A DNA stretch of 64,000 bases from positions 1 to 64,000 of the IMG/VR virus record IMGVR_UViG_3300025617_001484. One strand, given 5' to 3'. A program made the position numbers and the translations under genes. Positions 49,801 through 59,462 of the stretch are shown piece after piece. Within the stretch, counting starts at the first letter, position 1. Each line of letters starts with the position of its first letter. A model generated the notes under the pieces. It did not search any database, had not been told where the DNA came from, and saw only the letters and a list, made by a program, of their open reading frames with translations. This stretch comes from a virus.

Positions 49801-52405
49801 GAATGAGTTGAAAATATCTGTGATATTCTGGGGTTGGAGTTTCACTATATGCTGAAGACCAAAAATCAAAATCAAAATCCTTGACATCAAAAAAAGTAAA
49901 AACTCCAGTTTCTATTTTAGGCATGTCAAAGAGGTTAAAAGATTGACTTGTTCCTAGACTTATCACAGACTTTTCGTCTCTTAAATTAGCTATAAGTAAC
50001 TCGTTATAGCCACCAAATCCTTCAACTTTCCCATTGGTACCAAAAAAAGGATTATCAACAAAATTAGTCACACTTTCAACCATGGAAGAATTACCGGTAA
50101 CTCCGGTACCAGAAGAAACCTCAATGAACGTTCCAGCAACTACTTTGTCTTTCTCTTTAATATCAAAAGCTACCCTAGAAAGTGAGTAATCCGTCCCACC
50201 TTCAAAATCAACAATTCCATTCAAAGTGGAAACGTCTTTACCCGCTATTTTAATGTACCCACTTTGTGAAAAAGTCGAGTAAGTTTCCCAGTTAGATGTA
50301 TCCAGACTAGGATCATTATATGGAGATCCAGGTGTTGCTGGGGAGATATTATTTTTAGCCTTGTAATAGGTGTTAGCATACAAAACAACATTGTTTGTCG
50401 AATATCCGCTTGTGTTGTTCCAAACCCCCATATATGAGGACGCAAATCCAGCATAGTCGTCGTAAACTACTACCTTAAACTGAGAGTTCAGTTTTTTCCC
50501 GCTTGCTTTGGTTCTTATTACAGAAGTTGATGAGCTTGGGGCAGAATTCCAAACAACATCGCTGATGGATGATATACAATCGGAAAAGGAAGAAGCTATT
50601 TCTTCTGTAGTACCATCTAGTCCATTAAAGTAATGGTTGTTTCCTGTGTTATAGGAAGACCCAGGACCCCACCCTACGAGAGTACCACCAAATTCACCTG
50701 ACTTTACAAGATCGTACTTTCCTGCAGATTCGCTCATGGTTCCATTGGGCCAAAATATCTTAAAAACTACCTCTTCGTCAAGTTCTATATTGTTTAGGAA
50801 TTCTATACCAATATTAGACCTTCCTCTTTCTCCTGTTAATGTTCCTTTTATGGAACCAATTTTATCACCAACCCCAGTAAAATTCTGGAGATTAACGGAT
50901 CTATTAGCAATTACTAGAGTCCCTGTATCTAGAGAGGGATTTCCAGTAGTTCCAAAAGAAGTCCCATTATAAGGCCCATATTTAGCATATTCCGGAGTAT
51001 TGTCTTCCCAGCTTTTTGTGGTTGAGTTATAATTTTCAAACCTTTTAAGGGAATAGAAATTATCAGATTTATCGGTAATATAGTAAAGCTTTTGTGGATC
51101 ATTTACGTTAGTATCATATGATCCCGGTAGCCATCCACTAGCACCTTCGTAGTATAATCTAACACCTCCAGTACTGCTTTGGAAGTTCGGTTTATTATCG
51201 TTATAATAACCAAGATTATTTCTGGATGGCTTTGGTAAATTTAAATTACCCTCGCCATTTTTAAATTTATAAAAATAATCGCCGTTTAGGAAAAATTCTC
51301 CAAGATCATTCTTAGAAACATAAAATCCATAATATCTGTTTATAGTATAAAGATCCGAATCAGTATCGTTGAAAAAATATTCCATATTCAACACATTCGG
51401 AGAAATTATTCCATTCCTTTGAAACCCATCAGTCACATATTCTTCAAAATCGGACTGTACAGAAGACTGTGGACTAACTAGATAATCATATAGAAGTTCA
51501 CCTCTTTCTGTAAAGACGCCATCCTTTATACTTGCACCGTTATAATAAGTGTAAGTGTTTTTCTGGAAGGAGAAGTTAATCGGTGCTTGTTTATAGTTTT
51601 TGTTATTTACTATGCTTCTTATATACTTTCCTATTTTAGTCTCGGCTCTTAAATCGTATGTAGCAACAACACTGGAATTTGGGAGTATTTTTGAATTGAA
51701 GAAAGATTCGACATCATCCACTTGCGGTTGATATTTGATCTCGCTCATTTCAGCAACTTTACCGCTTCCGCTTAATACTGAATAGCTTGTATATAGATTA
51801 ACACCAGTAAAAATATCACCATCCGCATAAACTATATCATTCCCAGAATTATCCTTCCCATACGAAATAGTAAAAGTGTCGTCCGTGTCAGAGTCTGGAT
51901 CTTGTATTAGCTTATATTCCTTTCCAGTCTCAATTGAGGAAACATTAGTCGTATAAGGATAGCTGATTGGATCAGAAACCTTAAATATAACGAAAAACTC
52001 AGGAAGCTCATCTCTTAACCATAGTGGTTGGAGATAAGTAAAATTTTCTTGATAGTTCTTGTCAATTAGTGTTGAAGCTCCACTACCATAAAAAAAATCA
52101 TACTGAGACTCAAAATCCTCAACAGCTTTTCTACTACCATCAGTAAATTGACCAACTTGAAATATCAGATCATTTCCTATGGTTCCCTTTTCAAAAAAAT
52201 TGTAGAGGTCAGTAGCATAAGAATCCTCTCCCGTTACCTGGAATTTCTTAAATCTATTAGAGCTTAAAGTTGGATTAGCATTAAAGGAATTTAGCCATAC
52301 GCCACCAGAGGAATCAACAGAGACTTTTACGTTCCCTGTTAATTTAGGATTTGCTCTTAATAGTCCAAAGGATGAGTTATAATCAAATAATTTTGGTGAA
52401 GCCAT
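46868..52405 (-). CDS. Giant structural protein, 1845 residues
   Basis: The largest gene in the window. It is beta-rich throughout with scattered aromatic-Gly-Asn repeats, a few short collagen-like Gly-x-Thr bits (GVGATGSTGATGT near the middle) and no enzymatic motif. Size, position between the fibres and the 1189-residue protein, and composition suggest a baseplate or tail-fibre component, similar in role to large baseplate wedge proteins of T4, but I cannot match it to one. Confidence 0.6.
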   Translation of the reverse strand: MASPKLFDYNSSFGLLRANPKLTGNVKVSVDSSGGVWLNSFNANPTLSSNRFKKFQVTGEDSYATDLYNFFEKGTIGNDLIFQVGQFTDGSRKAVEDFESQYDFFYGSGASTLIDKNYQENFTYLQPLWLRDELPEFFVIFKVSDPISYPYTTNVSSIETGKEYKLIQDPDSDTDDTFTISYGKDNSGNDIVYADGDIFTGVNLYTSYSVLSGSGKVAEMSEIKYQPQVDDVESFFNSKILPNSSVVATYDLRAETKIGKYIRSIVNNKNYKQAPINFSFQKNTYTYYNGASIKDGVFTERGELLYDYLVSPQSSVQSDFEEYVTDGFQRNGIISPNVLNMEYFFNDTDSDLYTINRYYGFYVSKNDLGEFFLNGDYFYKFKNGEGNLNLPKPSRNNLGYYNDNKPNFQSSTGGVRLYYEGASGWLPGSYDTNVNDPQKLYYITDKSDNFYSLKRFENYNSTTKSWEDNTPEYAKYGPYNGTSFGTTGNPSLDTGTLVIANRSVNLQNFTGVGDKIGSIKGTLTGERGRSNIGIEFLNNIELDEEVVFKIFWPNGTMSESAGKYDLVKSGEFGGTLVGWGPGSSYNTGNNHYFNGLDGTTEEIASSFSDCISSISDVVWNSAPSSSTSVIRTKASGKKLNSQFKVVVYDDYAGFASSYMGVWNNTSGYSTNNVVLYANTYYKAKNNISPATPGSPYNDPSLDTSNWETYSTFSQSGYIKIAGKDVSTLNGIVDFEGGTDYSLSRVAFDIKEKDKVVAGTFIEVSSGTGVTGNSSMVESVTNFVDNPFFGTNGKVEGFGGYNELLIANLRDEKSVISLGTSQSFNLFDMPKIETGVFTFFDVKDFDFDFWSSAYSETPTPEYHRYFQLIPERAGQIKTGVKYIVQSGEITVDVGTVNERIINAGNSFIGSSVDSFLDTGFTANGVDSIVLPAIFTQIEWKDTSTYYNPKSIKSEQNLDSFDGFYGIQSISETATVSPSNEKGYIFNYGKLDTEYQYLEENYTTSRANRSKIVPYINKWGYFGGTDARGNKYRLNSSPAFSPTNFSPSFEREIPDPMYLTHEWMLLEGVPDGYPVDKIEGQNSYLPGKIDLSKVRSANPSDSLYFSSFFTVDPSDYTSPYNDPSNTTKELFTPFRYNNSTGFYDTIFRGAKISLRRRSAVSNPQSDLDKYVPNFRGFEDYKFASVLRVVPEDTTSIQSPVSYEIIENTQQKSVLFICSIVIKDYRALPLGYTGGTGGNPFVDYLLLYSLSDKKKDSGVGATGSTGATGTILYEIDNIKLSAALDLSMSSQSSVTQFTNPGFIYTIPNPEYDTDLREEINVIYPVGGTGSLSSTGKGSFDIPAISSTYPWPVGRSKNLASFGPVGTNYTFSIPFAFSSPATVPVGPRSAYENNPVFQIEGGEKYFDFIMRRISLSQISDRVNDQSPFIKYRTYSWNEDTQTTDVRSGYFEIYMTQPTALFRPSGTYPVNDFSGPQTLGQNQPTGYQINVGGAQYASDILRYSGIYEPLFRKIIKYKNDKTDTISGYSSADLSYRNCTFAPEKMDFGKVENLNYSKVSLGKNILEGSENLPLGPVYPLVGETPIDRKDFSIFLSTWDPGYFNLYTSSTQNSSVAGTRSMREKKSFFGSKMMQTPYDITSYTFITLEVNRTTGETDIQKINEEAKSSLVSIQNITPQTSNTGIGQLGAVLSNVDLPVFDEGIFPDVEVFWQKNERTNTLNGSIRLDRILRRYLLNAGVSKVFVDNIISEFGVGDPENINDDIKTYIDKNIVPIYEGITFDFFVKKTGTELSSTEILLRGDLISPDRIRYSYYSEPDYNLTKRNALSYTFEFPLETGKNYSTTFSFQIRKI

Positions 52406-52449
52406 TTAAAAGGTTTTTTCTTTATTTAAACACTTATGCTAAGTTTATA

Positions 52450-55400
52450 TTAGATGTCCGTGCCAGTTGATGAGAAATTAGGAGAAGATAATGTGTCATT
52501 TTTATATTTACCAGTTACTCTAACATCAAAAGAGAAAGGACTCTGATTTCTAACCTGTATGTCAATTCCAGCTTTTTTGCTGTATTTGATATTAGTTGGG
52601 TTTCCGTCTGATCTGAATCCACCAATATATCCCAATTTATCGTTTGCCCTAAATTGGAATATTAAAGGTACGTTAATAGCATTAGCATCCCCTTTTTTCA
52701 CAAACTTTGAAGCTAGTTGTGTTGAACCTTCAACTTGTACAGTCGATGCTGTCGGTGGACCGAGGAAAAGATACGATCCACAGGTATATCTTCCTATCAA
52801 ATATTCATCATCAGCTGTAAATCCTAGTTTATTGGGGTACATCGAATCTTCCCTTGCAGCAGTAGCTCCTTGTACAAAGTCAGTAGAAACCTGCTGATAA
52901 CCAAGCTGCTGGAAATTATTAAGAGTAGTAGAATCAAGGTAGAAGTAATCAGAATGTCTGAAATATGGATACACTACTACACCACCAGAAAAATTAGGTT
53001 TAACCAAGTTGGTAAAGCTTAATCCAGTAGATAGCGATGGATGGTCTTTATGTATACAAAATTCACTTAAGGTACCATTACCATTTCCAGTATAGTTTCC
53101 AGTTGATCCTGATATTGTTCCGTTCCAAACACTAGCATCTGTACCAGATGCAGTCGGGACAGAGGAATTAGTTGGGTCGAAAGGTAGAAGTTGACTACCG
53201 TTTCTTGGTAAGGAAGATGAATCTCCGTCATACAAATAAGATCCAGCAAAAGAGGCTGGAGTAATGTATAGGGAAGAATCAAATCCTACTGATTTCCATC
53301 TTGGGTAGATGAACTGACTGTTAGAATTTCCAGAAGCATATGGAGGTGCTTGTCTAAATTCTTGGAACGATTGGTTGTTTGCACCCCCAGTAGATCCAAC
53401 TGGTACGATATCAGAAGTATTCAGAGAGGTTATTGAAATTGGTACATCACCATACCTAAGATTAGTTGCATATCCCTCAGGGAGACTATAAGAAGAACTC
53501 GTACCTGCCAAAGTGGATAGTCCGCCGGGTAATATAGAAGAGAGCTCTAATAGACCACCGGAGGTATTGATAATTTGTATCTCATAAACAGTAGAAGCAA
53601 TCTTACCAGCATCAGTAGTAGAAGCATTAACATAAATCTGATTATAATACCCAGCGTTAAGATTAATAGTAGAACCGTTGGTAACCAATTGGGTATTAGA
53701 TCCATCTACCAAATAAACCTCCAATGTACCTATAGATCCCTCCAGAGTTGATTTCAGAGAATTCAACTGATCCTGCATTTCATTCAGTTTTTGAAAAAGA
53801 TCCACGGGGGATCCAGAAGAATTGTAATATCCACTAAGAATAGAGGTGGATGCAAGATAATAGGTTTTTTCCCCAGCAACGACCTGTTGATCTAAAAGAC
53901 CTCCAATGCCCTTAGCATTTAAATCTTCTTGTATTGCTAAAACAGCCTCGTCTCTTAAATTAGAAGCGACGCTCTCGGTAGTGCTCTGTGTAGATAGATC
54001 CTCCGGGAAAGTTACTACGACAGGTTGTGAGAATTCGGACATTACCGGATTGTCTGGCCAACCTGCTTCAGATACTGATTTGATTCTGATTTCAACTCTT
54101 TCCCCTTTGGTAATTGGTATGTCCAATTGGTTTATATTGGTAGCATCAGCATTATCAGTATCTTCAGGGGCCCATATATAAGTACCTGTATTACTGTCGT
54201 ATATTTTCTTCCTTATTTCAGATTTTACCTCATTCCAATTACTGAATGCCCCAGATTTTTCTTGTCCGTTATCATCAAGATAGCTAATCTGCTCTACAGC
54301 TGGTGAAGATCCAGAATCTGTAAGATACCTATACTGGATAACAAACTGAATAACACTCTGATCGCCCGTAATTTGGCTATTTTTTGGAAGTGGTATTGGC
54401 CAAAATCCTCTTACCCTATATTTTGGTTCTACCTTTAACTGAGGATTACTCTCAGAGATAGTTGTAATATCACTTACAACAGATGAAAGTAATTGTTGTT
54501 TTTGAACCCTCTGTTCAGTTAATGAATTTAAACTAGCCTGCACAGAACTCCCAGAATTAGAACTGATAGGATTCTGAGATTGAGCTATATTATTAGCAGC
54601 GACAGCGGAATTGAGACCAACGTTGGAGGAAACGGAAGTTGAAGAAACAGAATTTAGATCAGTTCTGGCTTTAGAAATAGATCCGTCTAATTGCTGTATT
54701 TCAGACTGCAAGGTAGCTTTAAGGGAAACCTTATCATTTAGAGTTTCTACATCAGTACCACTAGTTAACTGTTTATTAACCTGAACTACCTTAAAGTTGT
54801 CTGCACTTACTGTTGGCGAGTCTGGAATTACACCATTTATTGCACTAACCTTTTTCTCCTTTGCCATGCCCAGGAATATCTGACCTAGATCTGCTACGGA
54901 GATAAGGTAAAATTGCTCTAAAGTTTGAACTCCGCTTTGTGTGTTTATATTGAGCTCATTGCTAAATAATACTACCCCATTTGACCACGTAGATCCTATT
55001 ACATTAAAATTATCATCAATTTGCTTAAAGAATATACCTTGTCTTTCATCAAAGCCAACATTTACTTCGATGAGTCTTGGACTTAGCTGATTAGATAGGA
55101 GTGTTAATTGATTTTCTCCTATCTGGACAGGCTGATAACCAGAGGTTCTTTTCATCTGGACTGATGTCTCCTCTATATTAACAGCAGTAATTAGGTATCT
55201 AGTCCCATCGTTTGTAAGTAACGTATCACCTACTGCAAGTGTACGTCCATCAGTAACATTAGATGTAGTATCGGTGTAATTAACCGTATTGAGCTTGTAA
55301 TTTCTCCTAGTCTCCTGTACTTCATTACCATTAGAATCTGTTATAGTCACAACATCATCATAGAAAGAGAGGACGCCAAAGTTACCTTTGTTTCTTATAG

Positions 55401-56019
55401 TTCTAAGTGGTAAGTCAATATTATCCTCATCCACAAAGTAATCTATTCCGCCGTCTACCAACTGGTCTATGTAATCCTGTTCACCGAGGTCGTTTCTCCC
55501 CTTTAGATTATTATCAAAATATGCCTTCTTCTCGTCAGTGTTTGTGTTTGCAATAATTCTTTTCACTCTAACTCTATCAGCATCATCAGCAACTTGTCCA
55601 GTTACGTCTATAGAGATATAAAGTAAGGGGCTTAAAAAGCTTTCAAAGAACCAATTATCCCTTGTTGAAAAAGTACTAGGTACCTGGAGGTTTTGTAGAG
55701 GTGCCGGATCTTTTAAAGGCTGGGATTTATAAACTTGACTGTATGTACCATCTGGGTTCCTAACAGTGGCAAAGTTATCACCAAGTCCCGCCAAAGATTG
55801 TACGTTAGAATCTAGTCTTTCAATCTCACTCCTTAAATATCCATAAGCAGGTATGCTAGTAAGAGATGGTAATCCGTTTTCGTCAAGTAACTCAATCTGT
55901 ACATTTTCATTGGTAGAAGTTGCTACCTCATTGAGTCCATTTATTATCTCGAGTGAATTTTTTTGTAGCCTTAAAAACTGTGCTACTAAAGAGCTTATTG
56001 AATTTTGTGTTGATGCCAT
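52450..56019 (-). CDS. Large structural protein, 1189 residues
   Basis: Beta-rich structural protein. The first 110 residues contain a helical stretch (ISSLVAQFLRLQKNSLEIIN), a coil-like segment occurs about residues 420-520 (SISKARTDLN, SLTEQRVQKQQ), and a fibronectin-like region around 550-680 (WPIPLPKN, SEAGWPDNPV). The remainder is Ser/Gly-rich strands. No known enzymatic site. Likely a baseplate or fibre component acting with its two large neighbours. Confidence 0.6.
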   Translation of the reverse strand: MASTQNSISSLVAQFLRLQKNSLEIINGLNEVATSTNENVQIELLDENGLPSLTSIPAYGYLRSEIERLDSNVQSLAGLGDNFATVRNPDGTYSQVYKSQPLKDPAPLQNLQVPSTFSTRDNWFFESFLSPLLYISIDVTGQVADDADRVRVKRIIANTNTDEKKAYFDNNLKGRNDLGEQDYIDQLVDGGIDYFVDEDNIDLPLRTIRNKGNFGVLSFYDDVVTITDSNGNEVQETRRNYKLNTVNYTDTTSNVTDGRTLAVGDTLLTNDGTRYLITAVNIEETSVQMKRTSGYQPVQIGENQLTLLSNQLSPRLIEVNVGFDERQGIFFKQIDDNFNVIGSTWSNGVVLFSNELNINTQSGVQTLEQFYLISVADLGQIFLGMAKEKKVSAINGVIPDSPTVSADNFKVVQVNKQLTSGTDVETLNDKVSLKATLQSEIQQLDGSISKARTDLNSVSSTSVSSNVGLNSAVAANNIAQSQNPISSNSGSSVQASLNSLTEQRVQKQQLLSSVVSDITTISESNPQLKVEPKYRVRGFWPIPLPKNSQITGDQSVIQFVIQYRYLTDSGSSPAVEQISYLDDNGQEKSGAFSNWNEVKSEIRKKIYDSNTGTYIWAPEDTDNADATNINQLDIPITKGERVEIRIKSVSEAGWPDNPVMSEFSQPVVVTFPEDLSTQSTTESVASNLRDEAVLAIQEDLNAKGIGGLLDQQVVAGEKTYYLASTSILSGYYNSSGSPVDLFQKLNEMQDQLNSLKSTLEGSIGTLEVYLVDGSNTQLVTNGSTINLNAGYYNQIYVNASTTDAGKIASTVYEIQIINTSGGLLELSSILPGGLSTLAGTSSSYSLPEGYATNLRYGDVPISITSLNTSDIVPVGSTGGANNQSFQEFRQAPPYASGNSNSQFIYPRWKSVGFDSSLYITPASFAGSYLYDGDSSSLPRNGSQLLPFDPTNSSVPTASGTDASVWNGTISGSTGNYTGNGNGTLSEFCIHKDHPSLSTGLSFTNLVKPNFSGGVVVYPYFRHSDYFYLDSTTLNNFQQLGYQQVSTDFVQGATAAREDSMYPNKLGFTADDEYLIGRYTCGSYLFLGPPTASTVQVEGSTQLASKFVKKGDANAINVPLIFQFRANDKLGYIGGFRSDGNPTNIKYSKKAGIDIQVRNQSPFSFDVRVTGKYKNDTLSSPNFSSTGTDI

Positions 56020-56035
56020 TTTATTTTATAAAATT

Positions 56036-58246
56036 TTACCCGTTATTTGTTAAACTTTTTCCGACGATCTCCGCTTGGAATATTAGATTATCTGGGTTGA
56101 TACAAACTATTTCAATTACGGGCATATAGTCGTAGGAAGAAATATCGGAATCAACCAAAGAAATTATCAAACTGGAATAAGCAACACCCGTTGGGTTATC
56201 GAGAGGATACTTACCGATAGAATTAGTTAGGAAATTTACTGTAAAGTCTCCAGGAATTATCTGATCCCCGAAACTAAATCTGAAAGATTGTCCTTTTTTC
56301 CAATTTACCGTTGAATCATCTATTCTTATTGTAAGATCGGAGGATAAAGTTATTGGAGTTCCATTATTTACATGCTTTACGTAATTTCCAAATGTTCTAA
56401 GACCAATTATATTTTGTGAATTATTCTGTAAAGTCACAGTACCGTTATTATCACCTAGATTAAACTCCTGGTTATTATTTTCTATGGTAACCTGATTTGG
56501 TATGGATCTATTTACAATTACACCCGTTCCTTGCTTTATGGCATCTAGGTTATATGATATTTCAACAGAGGTCTCGTTATTAATGATAGCCCTTATAAGC
56601 TCATAATTCTGTGTAATCAGTCCCATTACTGACTGGGTATTATTAAATAATGCCTGATTAGCAGCATAAGAACTTTCTAGACTATTTATTCTTCTATCTA
56701 AAGACGAGGAAGTATCTTGAGTTAAAAGGAGGTTCTCAACTGCAGATAGTCTTCTCTCCAGGTCAATATAGCTAGCAGCATTATTATTAAGAGTACCAGA
56801 AGCATCCTGGAGTACATTAACTGCGTCCATAAACATAGTCAGAGAGAATGGAGAATAGTCATTAATTGCTTGCTCCACCCCAGTTTGATCTATGTCTACA
56901 TCAAATTTTATATTTAGTTTAAGACCGTAAGCATTACCATTAAGCTTTGTTACAATGTTAGGCTTATACTTTTGAAATCTAGGAATGCTATAAACATTAG
57001 ATCCAGTGGTCTGAACGTCATCCAAAAATAAAACTCCGTAAAGATTCGTTGACGAGTTGTTTGGTTCTGCAGGATCATAAACATCATAATAGATCAATAC
57101 TGCATTAAACTCAAAGTCTTCAGAAATTGATGTTGAATTGAATTCTTCTATAGTAGAAATCGAAGCATCGTCAACAATTTGTTTATAAGAATCTGGATCG
57201 AAATCAATACCTACAGAATCCAATCTAGTTCTAACATACCTCTGAAATCCAACCCCAGCGGTCGCACCAGAAACAGATTTATCAATTATGAGAGATGTTG
57301 GGTCTGTGAAAGACGAGTCTGTAAAGTATGTGTTAGCGGTATCTCTAGGAGAATACCAGTTGCCGTCACCTGTAGATCCGTTGGTAGTATCAGAAAAAGT
57401 TACTGTTGGTGATCCAAGTACATCGTCATCAAAAATTGCAAGATTTGTTAAACCACTTGGATTCAACTCGTCATACGATCTTCCAGTCAAATATTCCTTG
57501 TCAAGAGGATCTGAAGGATTGTTGGTCCACTGGAAATCTGGATAGTAATTTTCATCAACAACATTCTTAAACAATACAGTAGGTGTATTTCCATCTTTGG
57601 TTGGTACATTGACATAAACCTCCGAGTAAGTGTTGTTATTATTCTTAACAGAATTTACTATATCAAGATTACCTACATACTGGACTACTCTATTATAAGT
57701 AGATCCTGAAAGTCCAAAAGAACCTGTTCCCCCGCTTGGATCACCTTCGACATATCTTTTTTGTGTAGACGGTAAATTATTTACTGTAACCACAGTATTC
57801 TGATCCAGGGTCGACACTACCTGATCTGAAGAAGCAGGCTGATATCTAATAGCTCCCAATTCCTTCAGCCACTTAAAGAATACCCTCTCAGAAACATTTT
57901 GTTTAAGATCCGCGTTATAATTGTCAGTACTTAAAACAGTAGTTTCAAAATTTAAACAGTAGCTTTGGAAACTCTGAGAAAAATCGATGTTAGCATTCCC
58001 GGTTATTATGTTTCCGGCACTATTTGCATAATCTAAAAAAGCACTATCAGGAGCATTAAGTTTAATGCTATTACCCAAAGGATCCCCAGAGTTAATATCC
58101 GGGATATTCAGAAGAGCAAATTTCGAAAACTTGAACTTATTTACAGAGTTGTTAAACGTAAAAGACAGATCTTCAGCAGAGGAAGAAAAAGCGTAAAACG
58201 TTCCACCCTGTACTTGAAGAGGTCTTATAAATGGAGTTTTTGCCAT
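56036..58246 (-). CDS. Large structural protein, 736 residues
   Basis: A beta-rich protein with an N-terminal region of Asn/Ser strands, a central coiled-coil-like stretch at about 495-570 (YIDLERRLSAVENLLL, LDRRINSLESSYAANQALF) typical of trimeric fibres, and a C-terminal beta domain. It sits 16 nt upstream of the 1189-residue gene. Likely a trimeric tail or baseplate component. Confidence 0.6.
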   Translation of the reverse strand: MAKTPFIRPLQVQGGTFYAFSSSAEDLSFTFNNSVNKFKFSKFALLNIPDINSGDPLGNSIKLNAPDSAFLDYANSAGNIITGNANIDFSQSFQSYCLNFETTVLSTDNYNADLKQNVSERVFFKWLKELGAIRYQPASSDQVVSTLDQNTVVTVNNLPSTQKRYVEGDPSGGTGSFGLSGSTYNRVVQYVGNLDIVNSVKNNNNTYSEVYVNVPTKDGNTPTVLFKNVVDENYYPDFQWTNNPSDPLDKEYLTGRSYDELNPSGLTNLAIFDDDVLGSPTVTFSDTTNGSTGDGNWYSPRDTANTYFTDSSFTDPTSLIIDKSVSGATAGVGFQRYVRTRLDSVGIDFDPDSYKQIVDDASISTIEEFNSTSISEDFEFNAVLIYYDVYDPAEPNNSSTNLYGVLFLDDVQTTGSNVYSIPRFQKYKPNIVTKLNGNAYGLKLNIKFDVDIDQTGVEQAINDYSPFSLTMFMDAVNVLQDASGTLNNNAASYIDLERRLSAVENLLLTQDTSSSLDRRINSLESSYAANQALFNNTQSVMGLITQNYELIRAIINNETSVEISYNLDAIKQGTGVIVNRSIPNQVTIENNNQEFNLGDNNGTVTLQNNSQNIIGLRTFGNYVKHVNNGTPITLSSDLTIRIDDSTVNWKKGQSFRFSFGDQIIPGDFTVNFLTNSIGKYPLDNPTGVAYSSLIISLVDSDISSYDYMPVIEIVCINPDNLIFQAEIVGKSLTNNG

Positions 58247-58262
58247 CTATCCTATTTTTTTA

Positions 58263-59150
58263 TTATGACCAAGACATATTTGAAGATCCTAGTACTACCC
58301 AAGATCCTTCTTGGCTTCCCGCACCTTTACCTATTCTTGGTTCCCATTGTAGTTGTATTGAAGACTGGTAAGGTCTATTTGCATCAACAGTAATACCAGT
58401 AGATGGATATTCACCAACACCACTCGCTGTGTTAAATCCTGTATAATTAGACCCTTGTACACCAGTTTTAATTGATCCTGCTGAATTCTCAGTATTAACT
58501 ATGGTAATCCTTAGTCCAGCAGGTAAATTTGCTGCAGTAGCTCCGTTTGTACCCACACTCATATAGAAGCCAGAGGAACATTGTGCATAGATAACGTCCT
58601 CGAGAGCAGTTATAACGTAAGGATTTCCTGATGAGGTTCCTCTACCGCCTCCTCCTGCTGCAGAGGAAGGAAAGGCAGTTCCTGCTGTTGCACCGCTTGC
58701 TCCAACTGAATTTTGAGAGGCAAAATTTCCTTGAGGTCCCAAGATCATCCTAGAATTAAGTGTTGTTTGTCCACTTAAAGTAGTTGTTCCTGAGAATATT
58801 GAGGTTCCACTCTGTGTAAGGGTACTCCCAGCCCCGAATGAAATAGTTCCACTACCTGTTAGGTTAGTGGTTGCAACTGACGAAAAAGATCCAGCACCAG
58901 AGGAATTAATCTGAGCTAGAGCTGTACCCCCACTCGGAACAGTGATTGAATCGAATTTTCCAGTTTTAGCTGATACCCTGCCCGTAGAAGCACCAGTTAG
59001 ATTAATGATTCCGTTTACTGTATCTAGACCAAATACTGTGTTGTAATTGTTAACCCAGTTCTCTAAAGTAAGAAAATTAGAGTTAATTGTTGTCCTCGAT
59101 GCAGAAATCGAATCAGATCCAAGAATGGAAGTAGTATTTACTGTAGCCAT
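58263..59150 (-). CDS. Fibre-like protein with Gly-rich centre
   Basis: A 295-residue protein. The first 45 residues (TSILGSDSISASRTTINSNF) resemble the N-termini of the two collagen-like fibres, a shared attachment module. Strands of the type SGTTTLSGQTTLNSR follow, then a Gly-rich stretch (AAGGGGRGTSSG) and a beta C-terminus with repeated aromatic residues. It is the first gene of the leftward structural operon from 59.15 kb, preceded by a bidirectional promoter-like element. Confidence 0.68.
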   Translation of the reverse strand: MATVNTTSILGSDSISASRTTINSNFLTLENWVNNYNTVFGLDTVNGIINLTGASTGRVSAKTGKFDSITVPSGGTALAQINSSGAGSFSSVATTNLTGSGTISFGAGSTLTQSGTSIFSGTTTLSGQTTLNSRMILGPQGNFASQNSVGASGATAGTAFPSSAAGGGGRGTSSGNPYVITALEDVIYAQCSSGFYMSVGTNGATAANLPAGLRITIVNTENSAGSIKTGVQGSNYTGFNTASGVGEYPSTGITVDANRPYQSSIQLQWEPRIGKGAGSQEGSWVVLGSSNMSWS

Positions 59151-59184
59151 TTGTTGTAATTATTTTGATTTCTTTAGTTTTGAA

Positions 59185-59192
59185 TATATATC
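59185..59192. promoter_or_regulatory. Bidirectional promoter-like element
   Basis: The near-palindrome TTTGAATATATATCAAAC lies between two divergent operons. The minus-strand reading is GATATATA, 34 nt before the fibre-like gene; the plus-strand reading GAATATATA is 24 nt before the rightward gene. One element may serve both directions. Confidence 0.45.
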
Positions 59193-59215
59193 AAACCATT
59201 TTCAAACACATAAAC

Positions 59216-59452
59216 ATGTTCATAGAAGACAAGAATCTTATTCACTTATACACAAGACAACAAGAACCAGAAAGTAATATTTTACCAATAATAATGTGTA
59301 TGCGGGAGAGAGTGTGTAATTTCTCAAGAGTTATAGCCCATCTAGATAGACAAGATTTTAAAAAATTACATCAGAATGTCTGGGATAGAACCCAAGAATT
59401 AGCGAACCTGATTCGAAAAATACAGTTGAAATACCTTAAATTAAAAAAATAA
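59216..59452 (+). CDS. Unknown small helical protein upstream of phoH
   Basis: A 78-residue basic helical protein starting at the ATG of MFIEDKNLIHLY; a longer upstream start runs through the promoter-like element and is rejected. It contains HLYTRQQEPESNILPIIM and a C-terminal basic helix. It is the first gene of the rightward phoH operon. Function unknown. Confidence 0.62.
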   Translation: MFIEDKNLIHLYTRQQEPESNILPIIMCMRERVCNFSRVIAHLDRQDFKKLHQNVWDRTQELANLIRKIQLKYLKLKK

Positions 59453-59462
59453 TTAAAAATCC

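Noticed and set aside
59165-59215. Upstream start for the small gene before phoH
   Set aside because: It would read through the TTTGAATATATATCAAAC promoter-like element. The ATG at 59216 gives a better protein.
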